Source: Malus domestica (taxonomy: Eukaryota > Streptophyta > Magnoliopsida > Rosales > Rosaceae). From it: 64,000 nucleotides of DNA. Positions 11,006-23,212 of this stretch are shown here, in pieces. Made by a program: the position numbers and the translations under genes. Positions within the stretch are counted from its first letter, which is position 1; each line of letters opens with the position of its first letter. Under the pieces are notes generated by a model. The model was not told the DNA's origin and did not search any database. It was given only the letters and a program-made list of their open reading frames with translations. The stretch lies in contig NC_091671.1 of NCBI RefSeq assembly GCF_042453785.1, forward strand, positions 8,750,001 to 8,814,000, read 5' to 3'.

Positions 11006-11178
11006 CTTGTACATGTAGACATGGCGCCTCATTTTGAAATGTTTTGAGATGCCGTCTATTTGAAAAGATTGAAAAAATAATAGTTTGATGCTGATCTACA
11101 TCATGTACAGTTGTTTTGATGAACTGTTTTAACTAATTGGTTTGAAATTCTAATGTTTTCTGATTTGTTCTTCTGCAG

Positions 11179-12417
11179 TTTGAATTGGTTTCCTATATCT
11201 CACGTCTGGTTTTGGTGGGAGTTTGCTTTCAGCTCTTTTTATTCAATATGGTATTTATGTTGGTGCTTCTGGTGCACTTTTTGGTTTACTAGGAAGCATG
11301 CTTTCAGAGCTCATATCAAATTGGACAATGTATGTAAATAAGGTAAATAAAGTTTTTGTATACTCAATGATGCACCTCTTTATAGTATGTGCACGACCCT
11401 TTGATCTTACAGTTTCAGATTTCTATCCGCTGTTAGCAGCATTGCTTACTCTCCTTTTCATCATCATAATAAACTTAGCAGTGGAATTCTACCACATGTG
11501 GACAACTTTGCTCATATTGGAGGATTTGTCTCCGGATTTCTTCGTGGATTTTTGTTTTTGATCCGCCTCCAGTTTAAATGGCTTACACAACGGAATGCTC
11601 CCCCTAGACGTGTTAGTACTCCAGTTAAATCTAAACACAATGCGTATCGATATGTATTGTGGGTCCCCTTTTTGATACTATTGATTGTTAGGTAAGCTCC
11701 TCCTCGATCTCTGATTTAATTTTTTGACTTCAGGAACCTAATCGATTCCCTGCATGAGAATCTGGTAGCCACAGTTGGCGCGTGCACATTTTTTTTTTTT
11801 ATCAAATCAGAGAACTAGAGGTCGCACTTGGTGCGATGGCAAGTGCCTTCGCCCATGAGCGGTAGGTCTCGGGTTCGAGACTTGGGAGTAGCCTCTCCAT
11901 AAATGGGGGTAAGGCTAGCCGACATTCACCTCTCCCAGACCCTGCGTAAAGCGGGAGCCTTGTGCACTGGGTACGACCTTTTTTTATCAAATCAGAGAAC
12001 TGGATTTTGTGTAGATATGTAGATATCATGTGTCCTGTAATATTTCTTCATTATTGTCATTGCAAATAGTCTCTGTATCTGCTTGTTTCTGATCAGAATG
12101 GTTTGGAGAAGGCATTGGGTTATTGTTATCGCTGTTCTCTTTGTAGTACTAATTGGTCACTTCGTTGATAGCTTCTACTTTGTTGTTTTAGGTTGTATGT
12201 GTTGGCAGATTGTTGTTTTGTTATTGGAAATAAAAGTTCATTTTCCTCATATCTACGTGGTATCAGAATATGCAGGCATTTTCGAACAGTCATCATGTTT
12301 TTGACAGGTATACTCTTGGCCTAGTTACTCTTTTTCAAGAGGTCAATCTAAACAATCATTGTTCCTGGTGTCATTATTTGAGCAGTGTCTCTACATCAAA
12401 ATGGAATTGCAAATCAC
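11179..12417 (+). pseudogene. rhomboid-like protease (RBL) pseudogene, 3' half
   Basis: The exon at 11179-11342 encodes, with one base lost near 11199, the membrane segment with the catalytic serine motif [11 protein letters not shown] and [13 protein letters not shown]. After a ~93-bp intron comes the segment with the catalytic histidine (WT LLIL frame shifted; [15 protein letters not shown] in the paralog), where one base of GCAGTGGGAATT is missing, then [16 protein letters not shown] and YRYVLWVPFLILLIV. A final exon near 12345-12417 gives NHCSWCHYLSSVSTSKWNCK, the conserved C-terminus of plant RBL proteins. The intron acceptor CCGCAG of the paralog is CCGCTG here. Plant rhomboids are intramembrane serine proteases of the Golgi or plasma membrane. 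Two frameshifts, the lost acceptor and the missing N-terminal exons make this copy dead. It is paralogous to 43684-46127. Confidence 0.8.
11817..11985 (+). mobile_element. Au-type SINE with perfect 16-bp TSD
   Basis: A tRNA-derived head (B-box region CTCGGGTTCGAGACTTGGG) is followed by the Au-family body (AAATGGGGGTAAGGCTAG, CTGCGTAAAGCGGGAGCC, GTGCACTGGGTACGACC) and a short T-run. The flanks ATCAAATCAGAGAACT (11801-11816 and 11986-12001) are identical. It lies in an intron of the decayed rhomboid copy and is absent from the paralog near 46100. Two other copies are at 39820 and 41278. Confidence 0.88.
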
Positions 12418-12644
12418 AAAATACTTATTGTTTGGTAAATTAACTTCCGCCTTAATATTTGATAGATAGAAGTGCTTGCTTATTAATACGATCATGGTTT
12501 CATTCAGTCGTTCTAATTTGACATGTCGTTTAATCTAATGCCTTCAAAAATGACTCACGAAATTCTGAATCAGGAAATTGCTTCTACAATGTACTTTGCT
12601 AGTACTATAAATTGGTTTTGTACTGACATATTGTTCTTTATATG

Positions 12645-13095
12645 AATGTGAGGCTTTGAGAAATATCAAGCATCGAAATCTCGTCAAGATTATAACTGCA
12701 TGTTCAAGTGTTGATTCTCTTGGTAATGATTTCAAGGCTTTGGTTTATGAGTACATGGAAAAAGGAAGCTTAGAGAAGTGGCTGCATCCACCGACTGATA
12801 TTGAAGAAGCAAGAGAGGCACCCAAGAGTTTAAATCTTTTGCAAAGGCTCAGCATTTCCATAGATGTTGCTTGTGCTCTCGATTAGTCGATTATCTTCAT
12901 AATCACTCCGAAACACCGATAGGTCATTGTGTTCTGAAACCAAGTACTGTTCTTTTGGACAACATGTCGACTGGACATGTTTCTGACTTTGATTAGCAAG
13001 GTTTCTCTCACAACTGACCAGTATAAAAGCTTCAACAAATTAGACAAAGTTCAACTGGAATAACATGAATGATTGGTTATATGGTTTTAGGTAAA
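12645..13095 (+). pseudogene. LRR-XII receptor kinase fragment (kinase N-lobe to activation loop)
   Basis: The segment reads [39 protein letters not shown] and [14 protein letters not shown], then hits a stop at a small insertion. It resumes as DYLHNHSETPIGHCVLKPS and STGHVSDFD. It is closely similar to 49037-49460 of the intact receptor kinase. The catalytic HCDLKPSN has become HCVLKPST and DFGLARF is broken, so the fragment could not be an active kinase. It has no LRR, membrane segment or ATP-binding loop. It lies immediately downstream of a rhomboid relic, the same order as at 45741-49958. Confidence 0.85.
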
Positions 13096-13269
13096 TATTC
13101 ACAGTATGACTGGATGTCTTCACTTCCAATTAACCACACAATCAAAGCTAAACTGGAGACGGAATTGTCCATATCACCAAGCTAGTTCCACCATAATTGT
13201 CTATACAAACCATGTGGGATAACACCATTAGCTTAAAATTGTGTTGGAACGAGGAGAATAACTTATTAC

Positions 13270-15068
13270 TGTTGGAAATGTGCCTTAAAGCCAATCATAT
13301 GATGATACTTTACGGACATTTCACATGTTAAACTAATCTAGTTTAACTATAAAGGGCAAAAATTATTGTTTGAGCCGTCTCATATAAATGTTATATGCTT
13401 AAACAATAAAGTCCAAGGAATATGTGATTGGAAGAATGCGATCTAATGAAGTTAGATTCATGAGACCATTCTTTCGTAGACACATCCTAAATGTTCCTGA
13501 TCATAGGATTGCCAATTGGGCATTGACAGTCCGTTAAGATCGGTACGTGCTGTGTTTTCTCTCAGGGAGAGTGACTAGTCTCGAGTCATTGGTGTGTGTG
13601 ACATCAAGACAAGTACGTAGGTGCTCAATAGAGAATGAGTCCACTGAACACGATCAACGAAGAGTTCTCATATTCATATCACATGAGAACTCATGGTTGG
13701 GATAATGCAAAGTAGTCCTTTGACCTGAGGCATCACAGTTGTCTTGTTGTTAAGTACTTGATCTTTGATTATGTCAAAGTCACCCTATCGGGGTGTCCAC
13801 GGCATCGTTGAGGTTAAGCCACTTAGCCATGGAGACAAGTGAATGTGCAACAAGGGATCTCTAACCTTCAAACCGTTTGAGGGAGAATAATCTATGATAT
13901 GATTTAGAACCTCTGGCCAGAGTATGAATGAGATTTAGGAATGCGTTCCAAATCACATTCAAGGAAATCATATAAGCACACGAATCACATTGGATAGTAG
14001 ACGTGAATATATAAACTATCAAACCAAACAATGTGGTCAAGAGTATTAGATTAGAGAAAGACCGTATTGCATTTGTAATCCCAAACTGAATAGGTTCTCT
14101 AACCTCTTCTGATTAGCTTGGGTAACCATGATATGCTGCTAGGTGTCACTCATGGTTTGTGGAAGCCCTAAACGTGTGTAATCACTAAAGGGAGAATTGA
14201 AAGTAAGTTTCAATTCACAATCGATGTAAAATGGTTTTAATCGCCCACTGCCTCGCTAAAAGGAACCTAATGGATCGTACACCGTGTAAGGTGGAGATTG
14301 AAGAAACAATGGAGATGAGTAAGAATAATTAAATGGTTTAATTATTAATGGCAAGGATTAATTAATATGTTAATTAATCAAACGAATAAGTTCGTTAAAG
14401 ATCTCGGGATAGTTTTGGACCTTAAGGCCCAATGGGCTTTGAACGTCAAGCCCATTGACTTAAGTTGTATGACAACTTAATGAATAAAGATTCACAAAGG
14501 CCCAAAAGCCCAAATCCATTATATGGCCGGCCATATGAGAATATTAGGGTTTTGGTTCTTTAGGTCACTTAAAGAAGTGACTATATAAAGAACTTTATAG
14601 CCTAAAATTCAATAAAAGGGTTCTTTTGGAGAAAATTGGAGAGAACATGTTCTTTCCTTTTCTCTCTAGGAGGAAGGCCTCCTTGGAGGGTGTAGCTAGC
14701 AATCCTACTACTCCAAGGTCACTCATTTCTTCTCCAATCTAACCTTGGTGAAGAGACTTAGAGGTTCTCAATTTTGGGAACTTGGAGAAACCTATTCTTC
14801 CATCCAAATCCATAGGTTTTAGATGCAAGGAATGAAGGTCCTCTCTTTGGGTGATTAGCCTTTGTTTATGCAAAGAGGAATCTACAAAGGTATAATTTCA
14901 ACTCACTTTGTTTTGAGTTGTGTTTTGGTTCACCAATCTACTAGGCTTTGAATTTCATGGGTAATGTTTTGTTTTTGAATGCATGCAAGCATGATTCCGC
15001 CTTTTAATTGTTAAATGCATGCTATAGATGTTATTCAAATGAACATGTTTTCACAAAATCATCCTTCA
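13270..15068 (+). mobile_element. solo LTR, family A, 1799 bp, plus orientation
   Basis: It begins TGTTGGAAATGTG and ends ATCCTTCA (TG...CA), with ATTAC directly repeated on both sides (13265-13269 and 15069-15073), an exact 5-bp integrase duplication. No internal retrotransposon region is present between or beside the ends. A TATATAAAG box lies near 14582 and a long leader-like region follows, as in an LTR U3-R-U5. A second copy in opposite orientation is at 54018-55830. Confidence 0.88.
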
Positions 15069-15073
15069 ATTAC

Positions 15074-15884
15074 ATGGCATGGATATGTGGTCACATGACA
15101 TCTCATGTTAAAAAAATAAGGACATGTAGACACAAATTTACACATGTTTTTATTTCATTAGCACGGGAAGCAATCGTAACAGTGTAATTGAAGATTAAAA
15201 AAATATGTACCAATGAATTAGATTTGTAATATGTGCAAACGGATTGGAATATTGAGTTGCAACAAGGAGGACATGATAGAATACTATCTTTCTTTGGCCA
15301 AATTATATTTATACCCTTGTAGTTCTTCAGATGTTTCACTTAAAAGTGATAACTAGTTTCAGTATTGGCAATTTAAGTCGTGTAATTTGCGGAAGCTTTC
15401 AATTAAGGACAATCTATTATATCATAAAACGAGATTTGATGTTCTGGTCACAATATAAAATAACACTTGAAATGGCAAATTGATCATTAATTAATTTGGA
15501 GCGTGGTAGTTAGTACATAAATACTACTTTGGAAGGGCATAACAGACTATTCCTAGTTGAAATCGTAAACTTACTATACGTCTACAAGGCCTCAAGTGCC
15601 AAAGTTAAAACTACAAGTCCTTAAGTTAAAGAAATGTGAAACTACAAGGACTACAATTTAATTTGGCCTTATCCTTTTCCTTTTCTCGTTTTTGAATTTA
15701 AAGGTTACTATTTTTATTTTTTTTTTATCAAAGGTTACTATTTTTATGGGGTGACAATGAAATATATGTTTCGTTTTATAAAAAATGATGATGGAATTTT
15801 TTTCCATAAGTGAAACTTTAAAAATAATTTAGAAATGATTTCATAACAATTTAATGTTTTGTTTTGAAAAATAGTACATGTGTT
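15074..15884. other. AT-rich spacer, no gene seen
   Basis: No coding sequence or element boundary was recognised. A short direct repeat of AAAGGTTACTATTTTTAT occurs near 15699 and 15732. Confidence 0.4.
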
Positions 15885-15887
15885 TTA

Positions 15888-16291
15888 GGCTTCGTTTTGG
15901 AAATGCTTTTAAAATAGCTAAGAGCTCGTTTGGATGTGCTTTTAAAATAACCGAAAGTGCTTTTGGTGAAAATGTTTTTAAAAATAATCCTTAGTAAAAA
16001 TGCAAGTAAATTCTAGAAAAACACTGAAAGTGATTCATGGAAGAAACACATAACTGGTGCTTCTTGCAGAAAGCACTTTGGAACCTAAAAACATTTTCTC
16101 TAAAAGCGTTTTCAGTTATTTTAAAAGCACATCCAAAAGAGCCCTAAAGTTTTTGGTGAAAATGATTTTGAAACCAATCCTTAGTAAAAATGCAAACATA
16201 TCCTATAAAAGTACTTGAAGTGCTTTTAAAACCCAAAAACATATCTCCTAAAACACTTTTAGTCATTTTAAAAACTCTTCCAAACTGACTC
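15888..16291. mobile_element. outer PIF/Harbinger-like MITE, interrupted by a related MITE
   Basis: When the inner insertion (15922-16144) is removed, the outer unit has related inverted ends (GGCTTCGTTTTGGAAATGC at the left; reverse complement of the right end GAGTCAGTTTGGAAGAG). It is flanked by TTA (15885-15887 and 16292-16294). Trinucleotide TTA/TAA duplications are typical of PIF/Harbinger (Tourist-like) elements. The interior motif GTTTTTGGTGAAAATG is shared with the inner element. Confidence 0.65.
15922..16144. mobile_element. inner Tourist-like MITE, 223 bp, TAA TSD
   Basis: Ends match over about 30 bp as inverted repeats: GAGCTCGTTTGGATGTGC and the reverse complement GGGCTCTTTTGGATGTGC, both continuing into TTTTAAAATAAC. 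TAA flanks it at 15919-15921 and 16145-16147. It is nested inside an older member of what looks like the same family. Confidence 0.75.
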
Positions 16292-16294
16292 TTA

Positions 16295-16622
16295 GCTTCA
16301 TTTCGTAACAATATTATATATACTAACTGAACTACCTAACAAGAGAACTTCTGAGATTTTTTTTAACAAACCATTTTATTTATGATTTGTAGGACCCAAA
16401 TTCAAAATATAAACGATGGCAGGTGAAGCAAGCAAGTGAATAAATTAATCAAGTATGACTGCCCTCAAGTAAAGAACAAAAGCAACTGCTCGGTTGATAT
16501 GCTTGATCTTATAAGCCAAATCGAAACGTTCCACTAGTATAGGTCAAACTTCTTTAATTTGTTTACTTTTTAGAATTTAGCTGCAATATTTATATATATT
16601 CGATATAATTATCATTTTTGCA
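16295..16622. other. AT-rich spacer, no gene seen
   Basis: No feature was recognised between the nested MITEs and the poly(A) end of the LINE. Confidence 0.4.
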
Positions 16623-16623
16623 G

Positions 16624-19370
16624 TTTTTTTTTCCTCGAAAAATAAATAATATTAAAGTTGAATTGAAATGTTTACATCAGATGCCAGAGTGTTAAACAAC
16701 CACTCCGGTTCAAACTCAACCCACATATGTGAACCCCCCACACGCATAACATAAGAAGCCACTTGATGCGCGGCCCTATTATAGGCACGAGGAGTAAATA
16801 GAAACTCTACTAATCGCATTTGTTGGCATAAAGCTTTAATATCCCAAAGAATACCTTCCAAAGCCGCGTCCGTAAGTAAATCCCCCTTAATCATATCCAC
16901 CAAAACCTTCGAGTCCGTCTCTAACTGAACAATCTCAACACCCAACTCCACACAAGCCACCATAGCCATTCTCACTGCTTCCGCTTCCGCCATTAAACTA
17001 GATCCACATAATAAATTTCCCATACCACCACCAGCTTGGAATATCCCCGCGAAGTCCCTAACAACCCACCCACAACCTCCCACACTTGTTTGGTTACACC
17101 AAGCCCCATCTCATAGTACGAAAAGGTGGTTTCAACCAAAAAACCTGGAACTCCCTGGCAGGTCGCTGCTTAGCACTAGGCTACTGTACCGTCTTCCCAC
17201 CACTATCAGCAATCTCCCGCACCTACTGACTAAGAAGCTCCAAAGCAGCACACAGGGTTATTAAGATCCCCTCAAACACAACACTATTTCTACACTTCCA
17301 GATCCTCCACAAACCACAACTAACCCACCTAATAAAATGTCCCGCATCCTGGAGGTCTCCAAATTTGTTACACAAGCTTTTCCAACACTCCAAAAAATCT
17401 CCACCCTCCACTGTCGCAACATCTAACTGAAGCGGGGAACCAAACCAAAATACCCTCGCAAACGGACATCGAAAAAATAAATGTACCTGTGTTTCCACCT
17501 CTTCATTACATAATGGACATCCGATGTCTATCCGAATCCCCCGTCTTCTCAAATTATTACGTACGGCAAGGATATTTCTACATCCCCTCCAAATAAAATG
17601 ACAAAGCTTGGGGGGAACCCCCAACCGCCACAAATCCGCCCATGTTGAATCTTTTTCGTCTTCCGCACTAGACTGCCCTCCACCTTTGCGCCCAAGTTCT
17701 CCATTTGTCTCCATTTGTTGAGCAACTAAGTACCCAGATTTAACCGAGTATAGCCCATTACGAGTGTAATGCCATATAAGGCGATCAGGACACCCATGTT
17801 GACTAAGAGGCATACAAAGAATAATACTAGCTTCCTCTGGACGAAAGCACCGTTCAACTAGAGGCCTATCCCATCTCGCATCAACAGTTATGAGATCAGA
17901 CACCCTGCTAGGCATGTCAGTATGCCTGGATAATGGCTTGAAAGTTCGTGGTGTAGGCAACCAAGGGTCAGCTAGAATACGAACATGTGTACCATCACCC
18001 ACCCTCTATCGACTACCCGCCTTCAATACTTTCCTTCCCTGTAATAATCCCTTCCATCCCCACGATGTTCCTTGACCCACCGGAGCTTCAAGAAATGATG
18101 AAGATGGAAAAATATATAGCTTGCAAGACCTTAGCCAACATAGACTCTGGATTACATATCACTCGCCACCCAACTTTAGCAAGCATGGCTAAATTAAAAG
18201 CAATTGTTTCTTTAAAGCCGAGACCTCCATCTGACTTTTTCTTCGCAACCTTTCTCCAGGCCATCCAATGAACCCCCTTTTTTTTCTTCTGATCCCGCCA
18301 CCAAAACCTAGCAATAACCTGCTCAACTTCCTATGCCAACTGGATCGGGAGTTGAAAGCATGACATTGTATAAATAGGTAAAGCAGAAGCTACACTTTTA
18401 ATTAATATCTCATTCCTAGCCACCGACAGAAACTGCTCCGCCCACCCATTAATCCTCTTATCCAATCAATTCCGCACCTCCTCGAACACTTTCTTTTTCG
18501 AAGTCCCAAAGTCCGCTTGGATACCTAAATACCTCCCAAATCCTTCTTGTTGTCGAATATCCAACTCCAATGATAGTCGATCCTTCAAGGTTTGAGAGCA
18601 ACCCGCACTGAAGTACACAGAGCTCTTCTCCAGGTTAACAAATTAACCTAAACCTTCAACATATAGGTGCAACAACCCCCTAACATTTTGAGCCTCAGTC
18701 TCTGTAGCCCGACAAAATAACACCGAATCATCCGCAAAAAATACATGAGAGATAGGCTCAGCAAGGTGATTGACGGTGATAGCCCTTATACGATCAACCC
18801 GTTCCTCCTAATGAATTAAAGACGAAAAGCCCTTAGCACAAATAAGGAACAAAAATGGAGACAAGGGGTCACCTTGTCGCAATCCTCTAGTCGGTGTACC
18901 ATAACCCGTAGCCTCCCCATTAAGTACAATACTATAGGACACTGTTTGCACACACTCCATCACCCATTTACAAAAAACATCCTCAAAGCCCAACTTATAA
19001 AACGTCGCGTTCAGAAACGGCCATTCGACTCTATCATAGGCCTTAGCCATATCCAATTTAAAGGCCATAAAATTCATACCTTCGTCGTTGCCTTGTTGCA
19101 TGGAGTGTAAAAGCTCATGAACCACCAAAATATTATCAGAAATTTGCCTTCCCATCACAAATGCCGATTGATTCGGGCTAATCAACTTGGGAAGAATTCG
19201 CTTTAGCCGATTTGTTAGCACCTTCGAGATAATCTTATACACCACATTACAGAGTGAAATCGGTCTAAAGTGGGACATTTTTCTAGGATTATCCACCTTC
19301 GGAATCAGCACAATATTAGTATGATTCACCTCTTTCAACATCCGTCCCGATTGAAAGAATGATTTAACCA
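16624..19370 (-). mobile_element. L1-type LINE, 3' part (RT C-terminal half, zinc-binding domain, RNase H)
   Basis: This is the downstream part of a minus-strand non-LTR retrotransposon split by the copia element at 19371-24594. From 19370 downward come the RT fingers and palm: [34 protein letters not shown] and [15 protein letters not shown] (18808-19370). The catalytic FFADDSVLF lies near 18725-18750, beyond a stop. A thumb and connection region with several stops follows. A zf-RVT zinc-binding domain (17223-18002, CPLCNEEVETQVHLFFRCPF) and an RVT_3 RNase H domain (16652-17083, with EAEAVRMAM and LETDSKVLVDMIKG) complete it. A T-run at 16624-16633 on the plus strand corresponds to the poly(A) tail. 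Stops near 18005, 18640 and elsewhere make it inactive. Confidence 0.85.
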
Positions 19371-19561
19371 AGATAAAATTCTAGGTTTTGGATGAATATT
19401 TGTTCTGATTTTATTCTTCTCACATAGAGGAATATATAGGCTTATACAATCTCCTACAAACTAGGAAACAAATATCCCAAATCTACAAGGATACCGATTA
19501 CATAACTTTATACTCAAAATAACTCTACATTCCTTATTCCCTAAAATTACCTCACGCAACA
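19371..19561 (-). repeat. copia 3' LTR
   Basis: This is the downstream LTR of the minus-strand copia element. It differs from the other LTR only by one extra T in the CATAACTTTATACTC stretch near 19508. The polypurine tract lies immediately outside at 19562-19573. Confidence 0.93.
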
Positions 19562-19568
19562 CTCCCCC

Positions 19569-21665
19569 TCAAGTTGGTGCGTAGATATCACCTAGGCCCA
19601 ACTTGTCCAGTGAGTTTTGAAACACCTTTGTCGCCATTGCATGCGTCAACACGTCAGCTAACTGATCTTCGGATCTTACGTATGGAATATCAACTAACTT
19701 AACATCCAACTTTTCTTTGATAAAATGTCTATCTACCTCAACATGTTTTGTACGATCATGCTGAACTGGATTATTAGCTATTTCTCTCGCAGCCTGATTA
19801 TCACAATATAAAAGCATCGCTCCACGTGGTTTGAACCCAATCTCTGTAAGAAGAATCCTCAACCATAATAACTCATAAATCTCATGCGCCATCCCACGGT
19901 ATTCAGCCTCTGCCGTGGATCTAGCCACCACATTTTGTTTCTTGCTCCTCCAAGTCACAAGGTTGCCGGCAACAAATGTAAAGTATCCTGACGTTGAGCG
20001 TCTATCAGTAATATTCCTCGCCCAATCAGCATCAGTATACCTTTTTACCTCCATATGCCCATGTTTCCTGAAAATCAACCATTTTCCAGGTGCACCTTTC
20101 AAATAACTCAATATCCGCATAACAGCAGCCATGTGATCCTCACTAGAAGAGTGCATAAACTGACTTACTACACTAACAGCATATGCAATATCTGGTCTCG
20201 TGAGAGACAAGTAGATCAACCTTCCTACTAACCTCTGGTATCTTTCCCTGTTTGCTGGAACTTGGTCCGGGTAGATAGCCAAATGATGATTTTGAACTAT
20301 ATGTGTTTCTACTGGTTTGCATGCCAACAACCCAGTCTAAGACAAAAGATCCAGAACATACTTTCGCTGAGATAAGTAAATGCCATCACGGGAACGAGCA
20401 ACTTCAATCCCCAAGAAGTACTTCAAACCTCCTAAATCTTTCATCTCAAACTCAGAAGAAAGATACTCCTGTAATCTCTCCATTTCCTTTGTATCATCAC
20501 CGGTAACTACCATATCATCCACATATATTATCAACAAGGTAACCTTTCCTCCCCTGTGTTTAATAAACAAGGTGTGATCCGCATTCCCTTGTCGGTACCC
20601 ATATTTCTTCATTGCATCAGTGAATCTTCCAAACCAGGCCCTCGGCGATTGTTTGAGTCCATAAAGAGCCTTTTTTAGTCTGCATACTTTGCCTGCTTTA
20701 TTCCGCACTTCATACCCAAGTGGAAGCTCCATATATACTTCTTCCTCCAGGTCTCCATGTAGAAAAGCATTTTTCACATCAAATTGTTTCAACGGCCAAT
20801 CAAGGTTAGCAGCTAAAGACAACAAAACCCGTATAGTATTCATCTTTGCTACCGGGGCTAATGTTTCCTGATAATCTACTCCAAAAGTCTGTGTGTACCC
20901 CTTTGCTACCAACCTTACCTTGTATCTATCAATAGTTCCATCGACCTTGTGTTTGATGGTGAACACCCATTTGCATCCCACTAGTCTCTTTCCTTGTGGT
21001 AGTGACTCCACGCTCCAAGTTCCATTTTTTTGTAGGGCCTTCATTTCTACCTCCATTGCTTCTGTCCATCTAGGATCCCGCAGAGCTTCTTCCACTTTTG
21101 TTGGAATTTTGATTCCATCCATTGTATTCACCAAGGCTTGGTACTTGGAAGATAGTCGATGCGTAGAGACATACTTTGCAATAGCATATCTAATTTTCCC
21201 ATCCGGAGAATACCTGTCAGGAGGTTTCCCACGACTTTGTCTAGGAGGCAATACATAAGTACTTTCAATGTTAGTCAAATTATGAGCTTCATTAGATTGG
21301 GATAAACTTACCTCATGGATATCCTCGGGTGCACAGACGGGTACAATTAGATGAGGGTTATTTCTTGAAGTGTTTGGACTGTCAAAATCAGTTAAAGGTT
21401 GCAGCATGCTGCTGCACGGCCCAATCTGTGCACTGTCTTCAAAAAGGTTCTTGATGCACGGTCCAATCTGTGCTGTCTTTTCAGACTGGCTTTCAGCCCT
21501 TAAGTCATCGGGCCCACTTGTCAAGTTCTCCATTATTAGGCCTTTAAGCCCACCTATATTTTCTTCCAATCTCGGCAAGCGCAAGCCCATATTTGGCTCA
21601 CCCAAGCTGGTGGGCTCACCCACTGCAGGACCACGGGAGGTGTTATCCACTGGCACATTTGACAA
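19569..21665 (-). pseudogene. copia reverse transcriptase and RNase H
   Basis: The RVT_2 reverse transcriptase spans about 20337-21100, with the motifs RLVAKGYTQTFGVDYQETLA, QFDVKNAFLHGDLEEEVYM and the catalytic YVDDMVVTGDD. An in-frame TAG at 20334-20336 (DLLS-stop-TGLLACKP) interrupts the join to the C-terminal RNase H (19569-20330), which keeps ADWARNITDRRSTSGYFTF, STAEAEYRGMAHE and the C-terminal CDNQAA and HVEVDRHFIKEKL motifs. The upstream ~150 codons are the variable linker between integrase and RT. Apart from the nonsense codon the domain looks complete. Confidence 0.9.
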
Positions 21666-21679
21666 ATCAATCTAACTAT

Positions 21680-22602
21680 AATCTTCATTTGTGCTCTTCT
21701 CCCCCTGAAGATTATGGTAGGTATGTTCAGTGAGAAAAAACATCTCATGCTCAGAAAATGTAACATCCATGGTGACATACATATGCTTGGTTGGTGGGTG
21801 ATAACACCGATACCCTTTTTGCTAATTATTAAATCCCAGAAAAAGACAACGAATTGCACATGGGTCCAACTTACTGCGTTGATTTTTGTGAAGATGTACA
21901 TAGGCCACACAACTAAAGATACGGGGAGATAAATGAAGAGAAGATGGTAGGGTCACATGCTCAGCAAAAACTTCCAAAGGAGTACGAACATTATGCACTC
22001 GGGATGGCATTCAGTTCATGAGATAAACAGAGTATCTAACGGCATCTGCCCAATAGGAGTGAGGAGCGTGAGCACCAATGAGGAGTGCACGAGTGGTTTC
22101 CAAAATATGTCTATTTTTGTGCTCTGCGACACCATTTTGTTGCGGGGTTTGTGGGCAAGTAGTCTCATGAAGAATGCCATGCTCCTGAAAAAATTGAGAG
22201 AGCTCAATGTTGAGATACTCCCCGCCATTATCTGACCTGAGAACCTTAAGGGGAAGAGAGTATTGATTTTTAACCATGCAGTAAAACTGGTGAAAAATCG
22301 TTCCAACCTCACTTTTATGTTTCATAGTATATAGCCAAGTCATTCGGGTGCAGTCATCCACAAAGATAACAAACCAACGAACCCCATGATTAGTAGCTAT
22401 TGGAGAAGGCCCTCACATATCAGAATGAACTAACTCAAAAGGAACGGTTCTTTTATTGAAACTTAATTGATAAGAAGTACGATGACTTTTTGCAAGAATG
22501 CAATCATTACACCGGAAATCAGAGTCTGAAATGCCATGAAATAAAGATGGAAGCAATTTTTTCAAATAACCAAAAGATGCATGCCCTAATCGACGATGCC
22601 AT
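21680..22602 (-). pseudogene. copia integrase region with several stops
   Basis: The integrase core shows the DDE residues: DDCTRMTW, LRSDNGGEY and QQNGVAEHKNRHILE (22011-22361). The upstream HHCC-type region reads WHRRLGHASFGYL after a TGA where TGG/TTG would be expected near 22600, and a second TGA near 22412 replaces the tryptophan of the usual VWGP motif. Downstream, LFLGFNN is followed by TAG near 21832 and then QKGYRCYHPPTKHMYVT. With at least three nonsense codons this integrase cannot be made whole. Confidence 0.85.
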
Positions 22603-23150
22603 CACCAAATTGTCTTATTCTTGTGCTTGTGACCACTGCTTACTTGATTTACTCGACTTGCTGATACATCATCCACATAATATAACCCTCTCCTCTTAGT
22701 ACCATGCCCAATTATCGCCCGAGTCTGAATATCCTGAAGGAGGCAAAAAGTGGGAAACATTAACACAACACAATCTAATTGCTCAGTAACTTGACCAACA
22801 GAAAGTAGATGATTGGATAATGATGGAACAAGAAGTGCGTTGTGAATCGACAAAGATGGAGTAAGGGAAATAGAACCCGCTTCTGTTACAGGAGCAACAT
22901 CACCGTTGGCTGTAATAACATCGTCTTTAGATGGTGAAGTCATGTGATAAAATAATGATGCATCATAAGTCATATGGTTTGTAGCTCCTGAGTCAATTAT
23001 CCAACCACTATCTCTTTTGGTGGATGTTGTTAAAACAGTACCGATTTTACCTGAATTTTCTGAGTTGTCACCCATTGAAATTTGATTGATTAAGGATAGA
23101 AGTGGGCCTGTTTCAATTTCCGTGGATCCTGCCTCTGAAGCCGGCCTCAC
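22602..23150 (-). pseudogene. copia protease region
   Basis: It contains the aspartic protease signature GWIIDSGATNHMT (about 22980-23018) and the conserved ANGDVAPVTEAGSI and NALLVPSLSNHLLSVGQ motifs of copia proteases. It is out of frame with the upstream gag part: a one-base shift lies near 23215-23230. Confidence 0.88.
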
Positions 23151-23212
23151 ATGATTTGATGCCGAGATGTGACTTGACGGGCTGGGCCCTGATTGACTCG
23201 CTACAATAGCAG

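Noticed and set aside
11820-11900. Possible tRNA gene (B-box motif)
   Set aside because: Part of an Au SINE repeated three times with target duplications; no full cloverleaf.
20893-21675. Plus-strand frames of 100-120 codons
   Set aside because: They are antisense shadows of the copia reverse transcriptase, whose motifs are unmistakable on the minus strand.
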